The position numbers and the translations under genes are program-made. A DNA stretch of 47,679 nt, from positions 1 to 47,679 of the forward strand of contig JAFATB010000024.1 in the NCBI GenBank assembly GCA_019244185.1, read 5' to 3'. Under the pieces are notes generated by a model. That model saw only the letters and a program-made list of their open reading frames with translations. It was not told the DNA's origin and did no database searches. The DNA comes from Acidobacteriota bacterium (GTDB lineage Bacteria; Acidobacteriota; Thermoanaerobaculia; Gp7-AA8). Shown here in pieces: positions 35,618 through 43,824 of this stretch (positions are counted from its first letter, which is position 1; every line of letters starts with the position of its first letter).

Positions 35618-36049
35618 ATGGACGGTCAGGTCATCCGCTGTCCCGCCTGCGGTCAGGCGAACCGCGTTCCGGAGCTCGGCAGCGGAAAGCACGCCGTGTG
35701 CGGGAAATGCAAGACGCCGCTCGATGCTGCCGGTGGACATCCCGTCGAGTTGACGGACGCGGACTTCGCGAGCGCGATCGCGTCCGGCGCGACCGTCGTC
35801 GATTTCTGGGCCGCGTGGTGCGGCCCGTGCCGCATGATCGCGCCGGTCATCGAGGAACTCGCCGCGACGCGCAGCGACGTCCGCTTCGCGAAGCTCAACG
35901 TCGATCAAAACCCGCGCACCTCCGCCGCGTTCAACGTGCAGAGCATTCCGCTGCTGGTCTTCTTCCGCGACGGTGTCGAAGCCGGCCGGCTCGTCGGCGC
36001 GGTCCCGAAACCACAGATCGAAGCGGCGATCCGCCGCTACCTCGGGTGA
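35618..36049 (+). CDS. trxC: Thioredoxin-2 type, zinc-ribbon N-terminus
   Basis: 143 residues. An N-terminal zinc ribbon (C8, C11, C28, C31: CPAC and CGKC) is followed by a thioredoxin fold with active site WCGPC (C68, C71), cis-Pro in SIPLLVF and the C-terminal helix. Same architecture as E. coli Trx2, which is oxidative-stress resistant. Cytoplasmic disulfide reductase. ATG 35618 has no evident ribosome site. The AI-2E-family permease starts 4 bases after its stop, so they are probably one transcript. Confidence 0.93.
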   Translation: MDGQVIRCPACGQANRVPELGSGKHAVCGKCKTPLDAAGGHPVELTDADFASAIASGATVVDFWAAWCGPCRMIAPVIEELAATRSDVRFAKLNVDQNPRTSAAFNVQSIPLLVFFRDGVEAGRLVGAVPKPQIEAAIRRYLG

Positions 36050-36053
36050 CGCG

Positions 36054-37145
36054 GTGCCTGTCTACCTCAGACCGACCGACCGCGGACGCTCCGAGCTCGA
36101 GACCTTCACGCGCAAGGTGCTGATCGTCGTCGCGATCGCGATCGTGGTGGCGATTCTTTACGCCGCGCGCGACATCCTCGTGCTCGTCTTTCTCGCGGCG
36201 GTGCTCGCCGCCGGCATCTCGCCGGTCGTGCGCCGCGTGCGCGTGTTCTGGCGCTTCCGCTTCCATCGCAACCTGCGCCGCGGCTCCGCGGTGCTGATCG
36301 TCTATCTGCCGTTTCTCCTCACGGTGCTGGTGCTCGGCATCGTCATCGCGCCGCGCTTCGTGAGCGACATGCGCTCGCTCGGAGCGCAGCTGCCCGCGCT
36401 CGTCGAGCGCAACATCCTTACACCGCTCGAGCGCTACGTGCCGGTGAACGTGATTCGCGAGCAGCTGCGCGGCGGCGTCGCGTTCCCGCGCGCGCGGATG
36501 TTCGCGTACGTGCGCAACGTCGCGACGGTGTTCGCGTCGATGATCGCCGTGCTCTTCATGATCGCGTACATGCTCGTCGACGCGGAGCGGCTGCGGAATT
36601 TGTTTCTGCTGATCTATCCGCCGGAAGTGCGCGGCGACCGCAGGCGCACGCTCAACCGCATGGCCAACCGGATGAGCTCCTGGCTCTCCGCGCAGCTGCT
36701 GCTCTCCGCGATCATCGGCATCGCCTCGTTCGCCGGCTTCATCGTCCTGCGCATTCCGTACGCGCTGCCGCTCGCGATCCTCGCGGCCGTCGGCGAGCTG
36801 ATTCCCGTCATCGGACCGACCGTCGGCGCGGTGCCGGCGCTGGCGATCGCGCTCTTGCATTCGCGCTGGCAGTTCTGGTCCGTGCTCGCGTTCGCGGTGC
36901 TGCTGCAGAAATGCGAGAACCTGCTGATCGTGCCGCGGCTGATGTCGCGGAAGGTGTCGATCTCGCCGCTCGCGGTATTCATCGCGTTCATGATCGGCGC
37001 CTCGCTCCTCGGCATCATCGGCGCGATCCTGGCCATTCCGATCGCGGCCATCACGCAGGTCGCATTCGAGGAGGCGTTCGTCGCGCGGCGCGAGCGGCGG
37101 CAGGACGTCGAGCGCGCCGGCACGCTGCTGCGGAAGGCGGACTGA
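36054..37145 (+). CDS. AI-2E family transporter (PerM/TqsA-like permease)
   Basis: 363-residue membrane protein with about eight hydrophobic segments. Two are N-terminal (about 20-38 and 42-60), two more lie at about 82-105 and 170-190, and a C-terminal group at about 220-345 carries the family-typical PYALPLAILAAVGELIPVIGPTVG stretch (seen as GELIPVIGPTVG) and LIVPRLMSRKVSISPL. The family exports small molecules or ions; TqsA exports AI-2, but others are Na+/H+ antiporters. GTG 36054 is the only start that keeps the first membrane segment complete. Confidence 0.9.
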   Translation: MPVYLRPTDRGRSELETFTRKVLIVVAIAIVVAILYAARDILVLVFLAAVLAAGISPVVRRVRVFWRFRFHRNLRRGSAVLIVYLPFLLTVLVLGIVIAPRFVSDMRSLGAQLPALVERNILTPLERYVPVNVIREQLRGGVAFPRARMFAYVRNVATVFASMIAVLFMIAYMLVDAERLRNLFLLIYPPEVRGDRRRTLNRMANRMSSWLSAQLLLSAIIGIASFAGFIVLRIPYALPLAILAAVGELIPVIGPTVGAVPALAIALLHSRWQFWSVLAFAVLLQKCENLLIVPRLMSRKVSISPLAVFIAFMIGASLLGIIGAILAIPIAAITQVAFEEAFVARRERRQDVERAGTLLRKAD

Positions 37146-37151
37146 GTCGCG

Positions 37152-37157
37152 TAAGAT
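37152..37157 (+). promoter_or_regulatory. Putative -10 for the PAS-DUF4388 gene
   Basis: TAAGAT, 18 bases before ATG 37176, with no Shine-Dalgarno sequence in between. Confidence 0.35.
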
Positions 37158-37175
37158 CTACGGTCCTCGGTCCTT

Positions 37176-39005
37176 ATGAACATTCCCCTCGTCGATCAGG
37201 TGCTCGCTCTCGTCCGCCGCTCCGGCCGCGAGACCGCGCCGCGTAAGCTCGGGCGCGACGACCGCGTGCGCAACGCGTTCACGCAGGCGCCGGTCGGCAT
37301 CGCCTTCGCCTCGCCCGACGGACACTGGCTCTTCGTCAACGACCGCTTCCGCGACATCGTCGGCTACACGCGCGAGGAGCTCGCGCGCGTCTCGCTGCAC
37401 GGCATTACGCATCCCGACGACGCGAAGAAAGAACTGCCGCTGATGAAGAAGCTCGTCGCCGGCGACATCGAGAGCTACCGCCTCGACAAGAAGCTGATGG
37501 CGAAGAACGGCCGCTATCAAAACGTCGAGGTGCTCACCTCGCTCATGCGCGGCGGTGATGGCGAAGTCGATCTGCTGGTCTACATCGTCGATCAGGCCGA
37601 GGCGCCGAAACGGAGCGAGCCCGCGCGCGAGACCGACCGGCTGCTCGCGACGATCGTCGACCAGCTGACGGACGTGGCCATCATCCGCACCGACGAGCAC
37701 GGCGTCATCAACGGCTGGAATGCCGGCGCGGAGCGCGTCCTCGGCTACACGCGCACGGAGATCCTCGGCCGCAACCGCCGCATCCTCTATCGCGACACCG
37801 ACAGCTGGGACAGGCGCTCGACGAAGACGCTGCAGGCCGCGAGCGACAGCCGCGTCGAAATGGACGACTGGCGCGTGACGAAAGGCGGCGCGCACATCTG
37901 GGCGCGCTGCGTCGTGACGCCGGTGAAAGCCGACGGCGAGCTGAAAGGCTTCGTTGAAACGATCACGCCGCCGCAGGTGCCGAAGGGCGTCGACACGGCG
38001 CTGGCGATGGAGCAGTTGCGGGCCGAGCTCGAGAAACGCAAGCGCACCGAGGAGTCGCTGCGGTCCGCGCTCGACGACCTGCGCCGCACCAGCGAAGAGA
38101 CGATGAACGAGCTGCGCATCATGACCGGTGCGCTGCGCGACGAGATCGAGCGCCGCAAGAGCGCGGAAGACGAGCTGCGCCACGTGAGTGAACGGCTGGC
38201 CGCGGTGCCGGAGCCCGCGCCCGAGCCTCCGCCTGTGTACGAGGAAGAGATCGTCCTCGAAGCCGCGCCCGAGCTCACGTGGCAGAACGTCGCCGAGACG
38301 ACGATGGCCGAGGTGCTGCGCGCGCAGGCGCTCATCGAGCGCACGGGCACGCTCCTCGTCAGCAACGGTCCGCGCGACAAGGAAGTGTTCTTCGACGCGG
38401 GGCGGATCTTCTCGTGCGCGTCGAACGATCCCGACAAGTTCCTCGCGCAGCGGCTCGTCGCGCACGGCGTGATCTCCGAGGATCAGCGCGAGCGCGCGCT
38501 GGAGATCAAGCAGGCCTCGCAGCTCGCCCTCGGCCGCATTCTCCTGCTCCTCGGCGCGATCGACGAGACGCAGCTCATCGACGCGATGCGGACGAAGGTC
38601 GAAGACGAGATCGCGGAGCTGCTGACGTGGAAGGAAGGGCGGTACGTGTTCGTGGAAGGCGACGTGCCGTCGCTGCAGCTCGTGCCGCTGCGCCTCGACG
38701 TGGAGACGCTGATCGCGCCGAAGCCGCTGCGTGAAGCGGAGCCGGAGCCCGCGCCGCAACTCGAGCTCGCGCTCGAACTGCCCGTGTCCGCACCGGAGCC
38801 CGAGGCCGCACCCGAGCCGGCACCCGTGGCGGTCGCGGACGTTGCACCGCCCGCCGCCCCTCCGCCCGCCCTCTTCGTCGCCTCGACGAAGTCGCGCAAG
38901 GTGCATCAGGCGACGTGCACCAGCGCGAAGCGCATTACGGGCGCGGCGCGCGTCGAGCTCGCGTCGACCGAGGGATACGAGCGCTGCCGGCTCTGCTTCC
39001 GTTAA
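37176..39005 (+). CDS. PAS-PAS-DUF4388 protein with Ada-like zinc tail
   Basis: 609 residues, no catalytic domain. Two PAS/PAC units (about 30-145 and 150-265) are followed by a coiled-coil (about 275-345). A DUF4388-type module (about 365-520) shows TLLVSNGPRDKEVFFDAGRI-like strands (TLLVSNGP, KEVFFDAGRIFSCAS) and LLTWKEGRYVF. After a Pro/Glu/Ala-rich linker, the last 45 residues match the small Ada-type zinc module: HQATCTSAKRI and YERCRLCF (three Cys and one His). It is probably a cytoplasmic signalling adaptor; the input and partner are unknown. The porin-like gene begins in its stop region. Confidence 0.85.
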   Translation: MNIPLVDQVLALVRRSGRETAPRKLGRDDRVRNAFTQAPVGIAFASPDGHWLFVNDRFRDIVGYTREELARVSLHGITHPDDAKKELPLMKKLVAGDIESYRLDKKLMAKNGRYQNVEVLTSLMRGGDGEVDLLVYIVDQAEAPKRSEPARETDRLLATIVDQLTDVAIIRTDEHGVINGWNAGAERVLGYTRTEILGRNRRILYRDTDSWDRRSTKTLQAASDSRVEMDDWRVTKGGAHIWARCVVTPVKADGELKGFVETITPPQVPKGVDTALAMEQLRAELEKRKRTEESLRSALDDLRRTSEETMNELRIMTGALRDEIERRKSAEDELRHVSERLAAVPEPAPEPPPVYEEEIVLEAAPELTWQNVAETTMAEVLRAQALIERTGTLLVSNGPRDKEVFFDAGRIFSCASNDPDKFLAQRLVAHGVISEDQRERALEIKQASQLALGRILLLLGAIDETQLIDAMRTKVEDEIAELLTWKEGRYVFVEGDVPSLQLVPLRLDVETLIAPKPLREAEPEPAPQLELALELPVSAPEPEAAPEPAPVAVADVAPPAAPPPALFVASTKSRKVHQATCTSAKRITGAARVELASTEGYERCRLCFR

Positions 39006-39008
39006 ACT
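39003..39008 (+). promoter_or_regulatory. Stop codon and -10 element fused, porin-like gene
   Basis: TAAACT: the TAA (39003-39005) ends the PAS-DUF4388 gene, and exactly 6 bases separate the hexamer from ATG 39015. No Shine-Dalgarno sequence. Confidence 0.45.
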
Positions 39009-39014
39009 GACGGC

Positions 39015-40313
39015 ATGCCGTCCAGGTCGTTCGTTGTCGCGCTCGTGCTGCTCGTCGTCTGCGCGCCGCTCGCGGCGCAGAACGCGTTCACGTGGAGCTA
39101 TCGCGTGGAGCTGCGCGGCGACTACCGCCACAGCGACGACGAGCGCTTTGTCGTCGGCTTCCTTCCGTTCAAGGGTCTCAACATCGCGATGCAGACGCCC
39201 GACCCCGGCTCGCACGTCGAGCTGAACGTCGCGTCGCTGCAGCTCGACTTCGGCTACGGCGACTGGTTCGCGGCGCGCGCTCTCGTGCATGGGCAGGCGC
39301 TCGACCGCCGCAATCCGACCGGCACCGATCGCCAGACGGACGCCGACGAGCTGTGGCTGCGCTTCGGCGTGAAGCCGGAGATCCTCGACCGTCCTTCCGG
39401 AACATCATTCTTCCTGCAGGCCGGAAAGTTCCCGAAGATGGAACGCCAGCCGGTGCGCCTGCTCGAGAGCTACGGTCTCGCCGCGACGTCGTTCAACCGC
39501 TTCGAGGACGTGCAGGTGATGGGCGGCGGCAGCGTGGGACGCAACGTCTACTGGCGGCTCGTCGGCGCGAACGGCAATCCGCTGTTTTTCCGCGACTCGA
39601 ACGCGCTCGCCGGCGACAACGGCACGACGATGGTGATCCCGCCCGTCCGCAAGTTCAACACCGGTTTCCCGATCCTCTACAACGCCGAAGCGGAAGGGCT
39701 GTTCTTCAAGACCGACCACGTGCAGTTCGGGCAGGGACTCGGGTACCGCTGGCAGCGCGAAGACCAGACGATGGGCTTCGACGCGATCGTCTTCCACTAC
39801 CGCCGCACGCTCGCCGATCGCGAGCCGATCACCGGAACCTTCTACGGCGGCGATCTCGATCTCATCAACACGGTCGAGCTTCCCGGACATCCGGAGATCG
39901 CGAATCCGCTCCCGATCCACGGCAACACGAAAGAGGAGTACGGCTCACGTCTCTACGGCGAATGGCGTAACGCGACGTTGACCGCGCAGTACACGCATCA
40001 GAACGTCGCCGGCCTCGGCCGCGAAGGTTGGGAAGTCGAGACCGGCTATCGCATCCCGTTGCGGCTCGGCTTCGTCGAGTCGATCCAGCCCGCCGTGCGC
40101 GCGAGCGCGATCGACAACCACTTCGTCGGCGATCCGCTGAAGTATCCCGCGCCGAGCGTCTGGTGGGACTGGCGCAAGTACGACGGCGGCGTCCGCGTCG
40201 GCCTCAAGCATGGGCTCGACGTCACGGCCGAATACACGACGCACCAGATCAAAAACCCGCGCATCCCGCTGCATCGCAAAGAGACGATCATCACCGTTCG
40301 CTGGCGCAGCTGA
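39015..40313 (+). CDS. Porin-like outer-membrane beta-barrel protein
   Basis: 432 residues. A signal peptide (about 1-21, ending at LAAQ) is followed by alternating amphipathic strands, e.g. SYRVELRGDYRHSDD, LDFGYGDWFAARALVHG, GTSFFLQAGKF and VTAEYTTHQIKN. The QAGKF segment with a following arginine-rich turn is typical of alginate-porin-like and phosphate-selective-type barrels. The C-terminal strand ends ITVRWRS rather than Phe. Not assignable to a substrate. It starts at ATG 39015 without a ribosome site, in the stop region of the PAS protein. Confidence 0.8.
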   Translation: MPSRSFVVALVLLVVCAPLAAQNAFTWSYRVELRGDYRHSDDERFVVGFLPFKGLNIAMQTPDPGSHVELNVASLQLDFGYGDWFAARALVHGQALDRRNPTGTDRQTDADELWLRFGVKPEILDRPSGTSFFLQAGKFPKMERQPVRLLESYGLAATSFNRFEDVQVMGGGSVGRNVYWRLVGANGNPLFFRDSNALAGDNGTTMVIPPVRKFNTGFPILYNAEAEGLFFKTDHVQFGQGLGYRWQREDQTMGFDAIVFHYRRTLADREPITGTFYGGDLDLINTVELPGHPEIANPLPIHGNTKEEYGSRLYGEWRNATLTAQYTHQNVAGLGREGWEVETGYRIPLRLGFVESIQPAVRASAIDNHFVGDPLKYPAPSVWWDWRKYDGGVRVGLKHGLDVTAEYTTHQIKNPRIPLHRKETIITVRWRS

Positions 40314-40353
40314 CGGCAGCCGTTTTGCTCTTCCGTGAGGCGGGAGGTTTTAC

Positions 40354-40593
40354 ATGCGTAACGAGATGATCGGCGCGGTCGTCCGGCGGGCGATCGAGCA
40401 TCCCGAGTTCCGGCGGCGGCTGATCGACAGTCCGCAGGAAGCGCTGCAGTCGCACGGCTTCGCGCTCGAGGACAACGAGATGGCCGAACTGGAGAAGATC
40501 CGCACGTCGCTCGGCGATTCGGGCGGCGACGTCGAGCAGCGCCTGGTCAGCATCGCCGAGCAATACGGCGTGCGTCCGCGTCCCGGCGAATAG
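40354..40593 (+). CDS. NHLP/Os1348-like small peptide
   Basis: 79 residues, soluble and mostly helical. IGAVVRRAIEHPEFRRRLIDSPQEAL (seen as EHPEFRRRLIDSP then EALQSHGFAL) with DNEMAELEKI is close to the leader part of nitrile-hydratase-like peptides, the NHLP/Os1348 group. A GG pair occurs at about 57-58, followed by a 21-residue end (DVEQRLVSIAEQYG, then VRPRPGE). That end has no Cys or Thr and only one Ser, unusual for a modified core. It has a strong GGGAGG site and its own terminator. No modification or export gene is adjacent, so a housekeeping role remains possible. Confidence 0.65.
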   Translation: MRNEMIGAVVRRAIEHPEFRRRLIDSPQEALQSHGFALEDNEMAELEKIRTSLGDSGGDVEQRLVSIAEQYGVRPRPGE

Positions 40594-40615
40594 CGTCGAT
40601 CGATTCGTCGTTTTC

Positions 40616-40648
40616 GAAACGCGCCGGCTCGCCGGCGCGTTTCTTTTT
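40616..40648 (+). terminator. Rho-independent terminator after the NHLP-like gene
   Basis: GAAACGCGCCGGC (40616-40628) is perfectly complementary to 40631-40643, followed by TTTTT (40644-40648). Confidence 0.9.
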
Positions 40649-40769
40649 GCCGCGCGGCCCGTCTCAGAGGCAGCGGAATAAGGTCCGGAGGGTGGGGGTT
40701 CGTACCGTCGCCGCCGCCACAACTCGCGGAGCATCAATAGTTAATCAAGATCTCGAGGCAATTTCACGG

Positions 40770-42779
40770 ATGCGCGTTCTAACGCCGAAACGGCTGTTCC
40801 TGTCCGTCGCTTCACTCGTTTTCCTCACCACCTCCAGCTTCGCCTCGAACCCGTCGCCGCGCGCCAACGCGCGCATGGCGTACGACGTCGCGAACGCCAA
40901 CGCGGTGCTCTTCGGCGGTCAGAGCGCGTTCGATCCCGGTACGCAGCTTTCCTACGACAGCAATGAGACGTGGATCTGGGGCGGCAACCGCTGGACGCAG
41001 CGCTTTCCGGCGCATCAGCCGCCCCCGCGCACCGCGCACACGATGACGTACGACTCGCTGCGGCAGCGCGTCGTGCTGTTCGGCGGACGCCGCTCGCCGA
41101 CCGTCATCAAAGGCCCGATCACCTTCTACAACGACACCTGGATCTGGAAGAACAACGACTGGACCCAGGTAGACACCGGCAACGCGCCGGAGCCGCGCGC
41201 GTTCTCGTCGATGGCCTACGATCCGCAGCGCGACCGCGTCGTGCTCTACGGCGGCAGCCATCTCGCGGCCGACGGCACGACCGTCGAGCAGTACTACGAC
41301 ACGTGGGAGTTCGACGGCACGACCTGGACGAAGCTGACCACGACGCAGCCGCAGGTCATCAAGCCGCTCCTCACGTACGACCCGATCCGCAAAGAGATCA
41401 TCATGCTCGGCGCCAAGAGCGATGTCTCGACCGTGATGTATCGCTATGACGGCGCGACGCAGACGTGGAACCAGTTCACGCCCACCGCGCCCGCGATCCT
41501 GCCGCCGTGCGTCAACGAGTCCGCGATGGCGTTCAGCGAGCACGCCGGCGGCATCCTGCTCAACGGCGGCCTCTGCTCGACCACCACGCCCGCCGCGGAC
41601 GAGACGTACTTCTGGAATGGCAGCACGTGGACCAAGCTCACCACGAGCGGGAACTCGCGCACCACCGGCACGGCCGTCGCCGACGATCCGCTGCGCGGCC
41701 AGGTCATCTTCTTCGGCGGCACCACCCTCACCGCAGCACCGACGTCCGCGACCTATCTCTATCGCGACGGCACGTACAACTTCATCGTCAACCCGACGCG
41801 GCCGTCGCCGCGTTCGCTCGCCCGCATGGCCACCGATCCCGCCAACGGCACCGTCTGGACGGTCGGCGGCCTCGACGAGTTCAGCTCCGGCTACCTCGAC
41901 GACCTCTGGGGCTATCGCAACAACCAGTGGACGCTCACGACGCCGGCCACCAGTCCCGGCATCTGCATCTCGCCGGCCGCCGCCTTCGATACCGATCGCC
42001 AGCGGCTCGTCGTCGTCTGCTCCGGCACCGACATCTTCGAGTGGGACGGCAACGCGTGGCACTCGTTTGGGACGCTGAAGCCCGCACCCGCGCTGCGCCG
42101 CTTCGCCGGACTCGTGTACGACCAGTCGCTCAAGAAGACCGTCATGTTCGGCGGCTACGACGACACGAACTCCGCGTACCGCCAGGACACGTGGACGTGG
42201 AACGGCTCCGCGTGGGCCGAGGTGAAGAACGCGCGTCCGCCGCACCGCGGCCAGATGCAGATGTGGTACGACCCGCTCCGCCAGAAGACCGTCATCTATG
42301 GCGGCCTCGGACGCCCGAACGTCGACACGCGCGTCACGCGCTACGACGACATGTGGGAGTTCAACGGGTCGGGCTGGACGAAGATCAATACGACCTCGAC
42401 GCCGGGCATGCGCTTCGGCGCGCAGCTCACCGTCGATCCGCGCAACGGGAAGGTGCTGCTGTTCGGCGGCCTCGTCTCCGAGGTGCTCAGCGAATCGTCG
42501 AGCCGCCAGTCGTTTGCGAACGACACGTGGCAGTGGGACGGCTCGGCGAGCACGTGGACCAAGCTCGAGCCCGCGAACGCGCCGAGCCCGCGCGAGAACG
42601 GCGCGATGGCCTACGATCCCGTCGCGAACGAGCTCGTGCTGTTCGGTGGTTACGCCGGCTTCTACTTCTCGGATGTCTGGGCGTGGGACGGCAACAACTG
42701 GAAGCCGCACACCGACGGCGGACGCCGCCGCCCGAGCGGCGGCATCAGTGGCGTCGCGCCCGTGAACGTCACGCCCTAA
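40770..42779 (+). CDS. Secreted kelch-repeat protein
   Basis: 669 residues. A signal peptide (about 1-25, ending SSFAS) is followed by about ten repeats of the kelch type with the core AYDxxRxxVVLFGG and DTWxWDGxxWT (e.g. MTYDSLRQRVVLFGG, then AYDPQRDRVVLYGG), so a beta-propeller over nearly the full length. It is a surface or secreted protein that presumably binds something; no enzymatic motif. Start ATG 40770 puts the signal peptide at the N-terminus; the upstream frame is longer but Arg-rich. A GAGG lies about 13 bases upstream. It ends in a clear terminator. Confidence 0.9.
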   Translation: MRVLTPKRLFLSVASLVFLTTSSFASNPSPRANARMAYDVANANAVLFGGQSAFDPGTQLSYDSNETWIWGGNRWTQRFPAHQPPPRTAHTMTYDSLRQRVVLFGGRRSPTVIKGPITFYNDTWIWKNNDWTQVDTGNAPEPRAFSSMAYDPQRDRVVLYGGSHLAADGTTVEQYYDTWEFDGTTWTKLTTTQPQVIKPLLTYDPIRKEIIMLGAKSDVSTVMYRYDGATQTWNQFTPTAPAILPPCVNESAMAFSEHAGGILLNGGLCSTTTPAADETYFWNGSTWTKLTTSGNSRTTGTAVADDPLRGQVIFFGGTTLTAAPTSATYLYRDGTYNFIVNPTRPSPRSLARMATDPANGTVWTVGGLDEFSSGYLDDLWGYRNNQWTLTTPATSPGICISPAAAFDTDRQRLVVVCSGTDIFEWDGNAWHSFGTLKPAPALRRFAGLVYDQSLKKTVMFGGYDDTNSAYRQDTWTWNGSAWAEVKNARPPHRGQMQMWYDPLRQKTVIYGGLGRPNVDTRVTRYDDMWEFNGSGWTKINTTSTPGMRFGAQLTVDPRNGKVLLFGGLVSEVLSESSSRQSFANDTWQWDGSASTWTKLEPANAPSPRENGAMAYDPVANELVLFGGYAGFYFSDVWAWDGNNWKPHTDGGRRRPSGGISGVAPVNVTP

Positions 42780-42799
42780 CGCTTCGCTTCGACACGATC

Positions 42800-42836
42800 C
42801 GAACGGCGGGCTGCGAGGTCCGCCGTTCGTCTTTTT
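42800..42836 (+). terminator. Rho-independent terminator after the kelch gene
   Basis: A 10-bp stem (42800-42809 with 42820-42829) is followed by CTTTTT to 42836. Confidence 0.85.
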
Positions 42837-42841
42837 GGTGC

Positions 42842-42847
42842 TACCGT
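42842..42847 (+). promoter_or_regulatory. Putative -10 for deoC
   Basis: TACCGT, 9 bases before ATG 42857 and directly abutting the alternative ATG 42848. If it is the -10, the first ATG would lie upstream of the transcription start, favouring 42857. Confidence 0.35.
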
Positions 42848-42856
42848 ATGCCTCCC

Positions 42857-43819
42857 ATGGCCTCTGAACTTCTCATCCCGCAGTCCGCGTCCGGCTTCGT
42901 TCCGGGCGCCTTTCGCCGCAGCCTCGGCGACGCGCTCGAGCTCGCGCACGGCGTCGACGCTGTCGCCGCCGAAGAGCGCGCGGCCTCGCTCGCGAAACGC
43001 TCGCTGAAGAAAGACGCGAAGGTGTGGGGTCTCAATCTCGCGATCAGCATGATCGACCTCACCACGCTCGAAGGAAAGGACACGCGCGGCAAAGTGCTCG
43101 CGCTCTGCCAGAAGGCGCGCCGTCCCGATCCGTCCGATCCCGAGGTGCCGCATGTCGGCGCGGTGTGCGTCTATCCGACCATGGTGCCCTTCGTCAAAGA
43201 AGCGCTGCGCGGCAGCGGCGTGAAGACCGCCGCGGTCGCGACCGGGTTTCCGAGCGGCCAGACCTTCACCAGCATCAAGGTGCAGGAGACGCGCGAGACC
43301 GTCGCCGCCGGCGCCGACGAGATCGACATGGTCATCGACCGCGGCGCGTTTCTGTCGGGCAACCATCAGAAGGTGTTCGACGAAGTCGCCGAAGTGAAAG
43401 AGGCGTGCGGCCCCGCCCATCTCAAAGTGATTCTCGAAACCGGCGAGCTCGCGAACTACGATCAGGTGCGCCGCGCGTCGCTCATCGCGATGTACGCCGG
43501 CGCCGATTTCATCAAGACGTCCACGGGCAAAGTCGGCACGAACGCCACGCTGCCCGTGACGCTGGTGATGCTCGAGGCGATCCGCGACTTCCATCACGCC
43601 ACCGGCAAGAAGATCGGCATGAAGCCCGCCGGCGGCATCTCGAACGCGAAGCTCGCGCTCTCGTATCTCGTCGTTCTCTACGAGACGCTCGGCCGCGACT
43701 GGATGACGCCCGATCTCTTCCGCCTCGGCGCCTCCTCCCTCCTCAACGACATCCTCATGCAACTCCGCAAGGAGCGCACGGGGGCGTATCAGGGTCCCGA
43801 CTACTTTACGATTGATTGA
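42857..43819 (+). CDS. deoC: Deoxyribose-phosphate aldolase
   Basis: 320 residues. A class I aldolase that splits 2-deoxyribose-5-phosphate into acetaldehyde and glyceraldehyde-3-phosphate. The Schiff-base lysine is in FIKTSTGKVGTNAT (K220), and the second essential lysine is in IGMKPAGGIS. The catalytic aspartate is in ADEIDMVID. It is about 60 residues longer than E. coli DeoC, with a longer N-terminal part (about 1-55) before DLTTLEGKD. ATG 42848 is an alternative start (3 residues longer). It leads an operon with two aldehyde dehydrogenase homologues, which could remove the acetaldehyde it produces. Confidence 0.95.
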   Translation: MASELLIPQSASGFVPGAFRRSLGDALELAHGVDAVAAEERAASLAKRSLKKDAKVWGLNLAISMIDLTTLEGKDTRGKVLALCQKARRPDPSDPEVPHVGAVCVYPTMVPFVKEALRGSGVKTAAVATGFPSGQTFTSIKVQETRETVAAGADEIDMVIDRGAFLSGNHQKVFDEVAEVKEACGPAHLKVILETGELANYDQVRRASLIAMYAGADFIKTSTGKVGTNATLPVTLVMLEAIRDFHHATGKKIGMKPAGGISNAKLALSYLVVLYETLGRDWMTPDLFRLGASSLLNDILMQLRKERTGAYQGPDYFTID

Positions 43820-43824
43820 CGAGC

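Noticed and set aside
40314..40335. Possible terminator ACGG/CCGT followed by TTTT after the porin-like gene
   Set aside because: The stem is only 4 bp with a 3-base loop; not stable enough to call.
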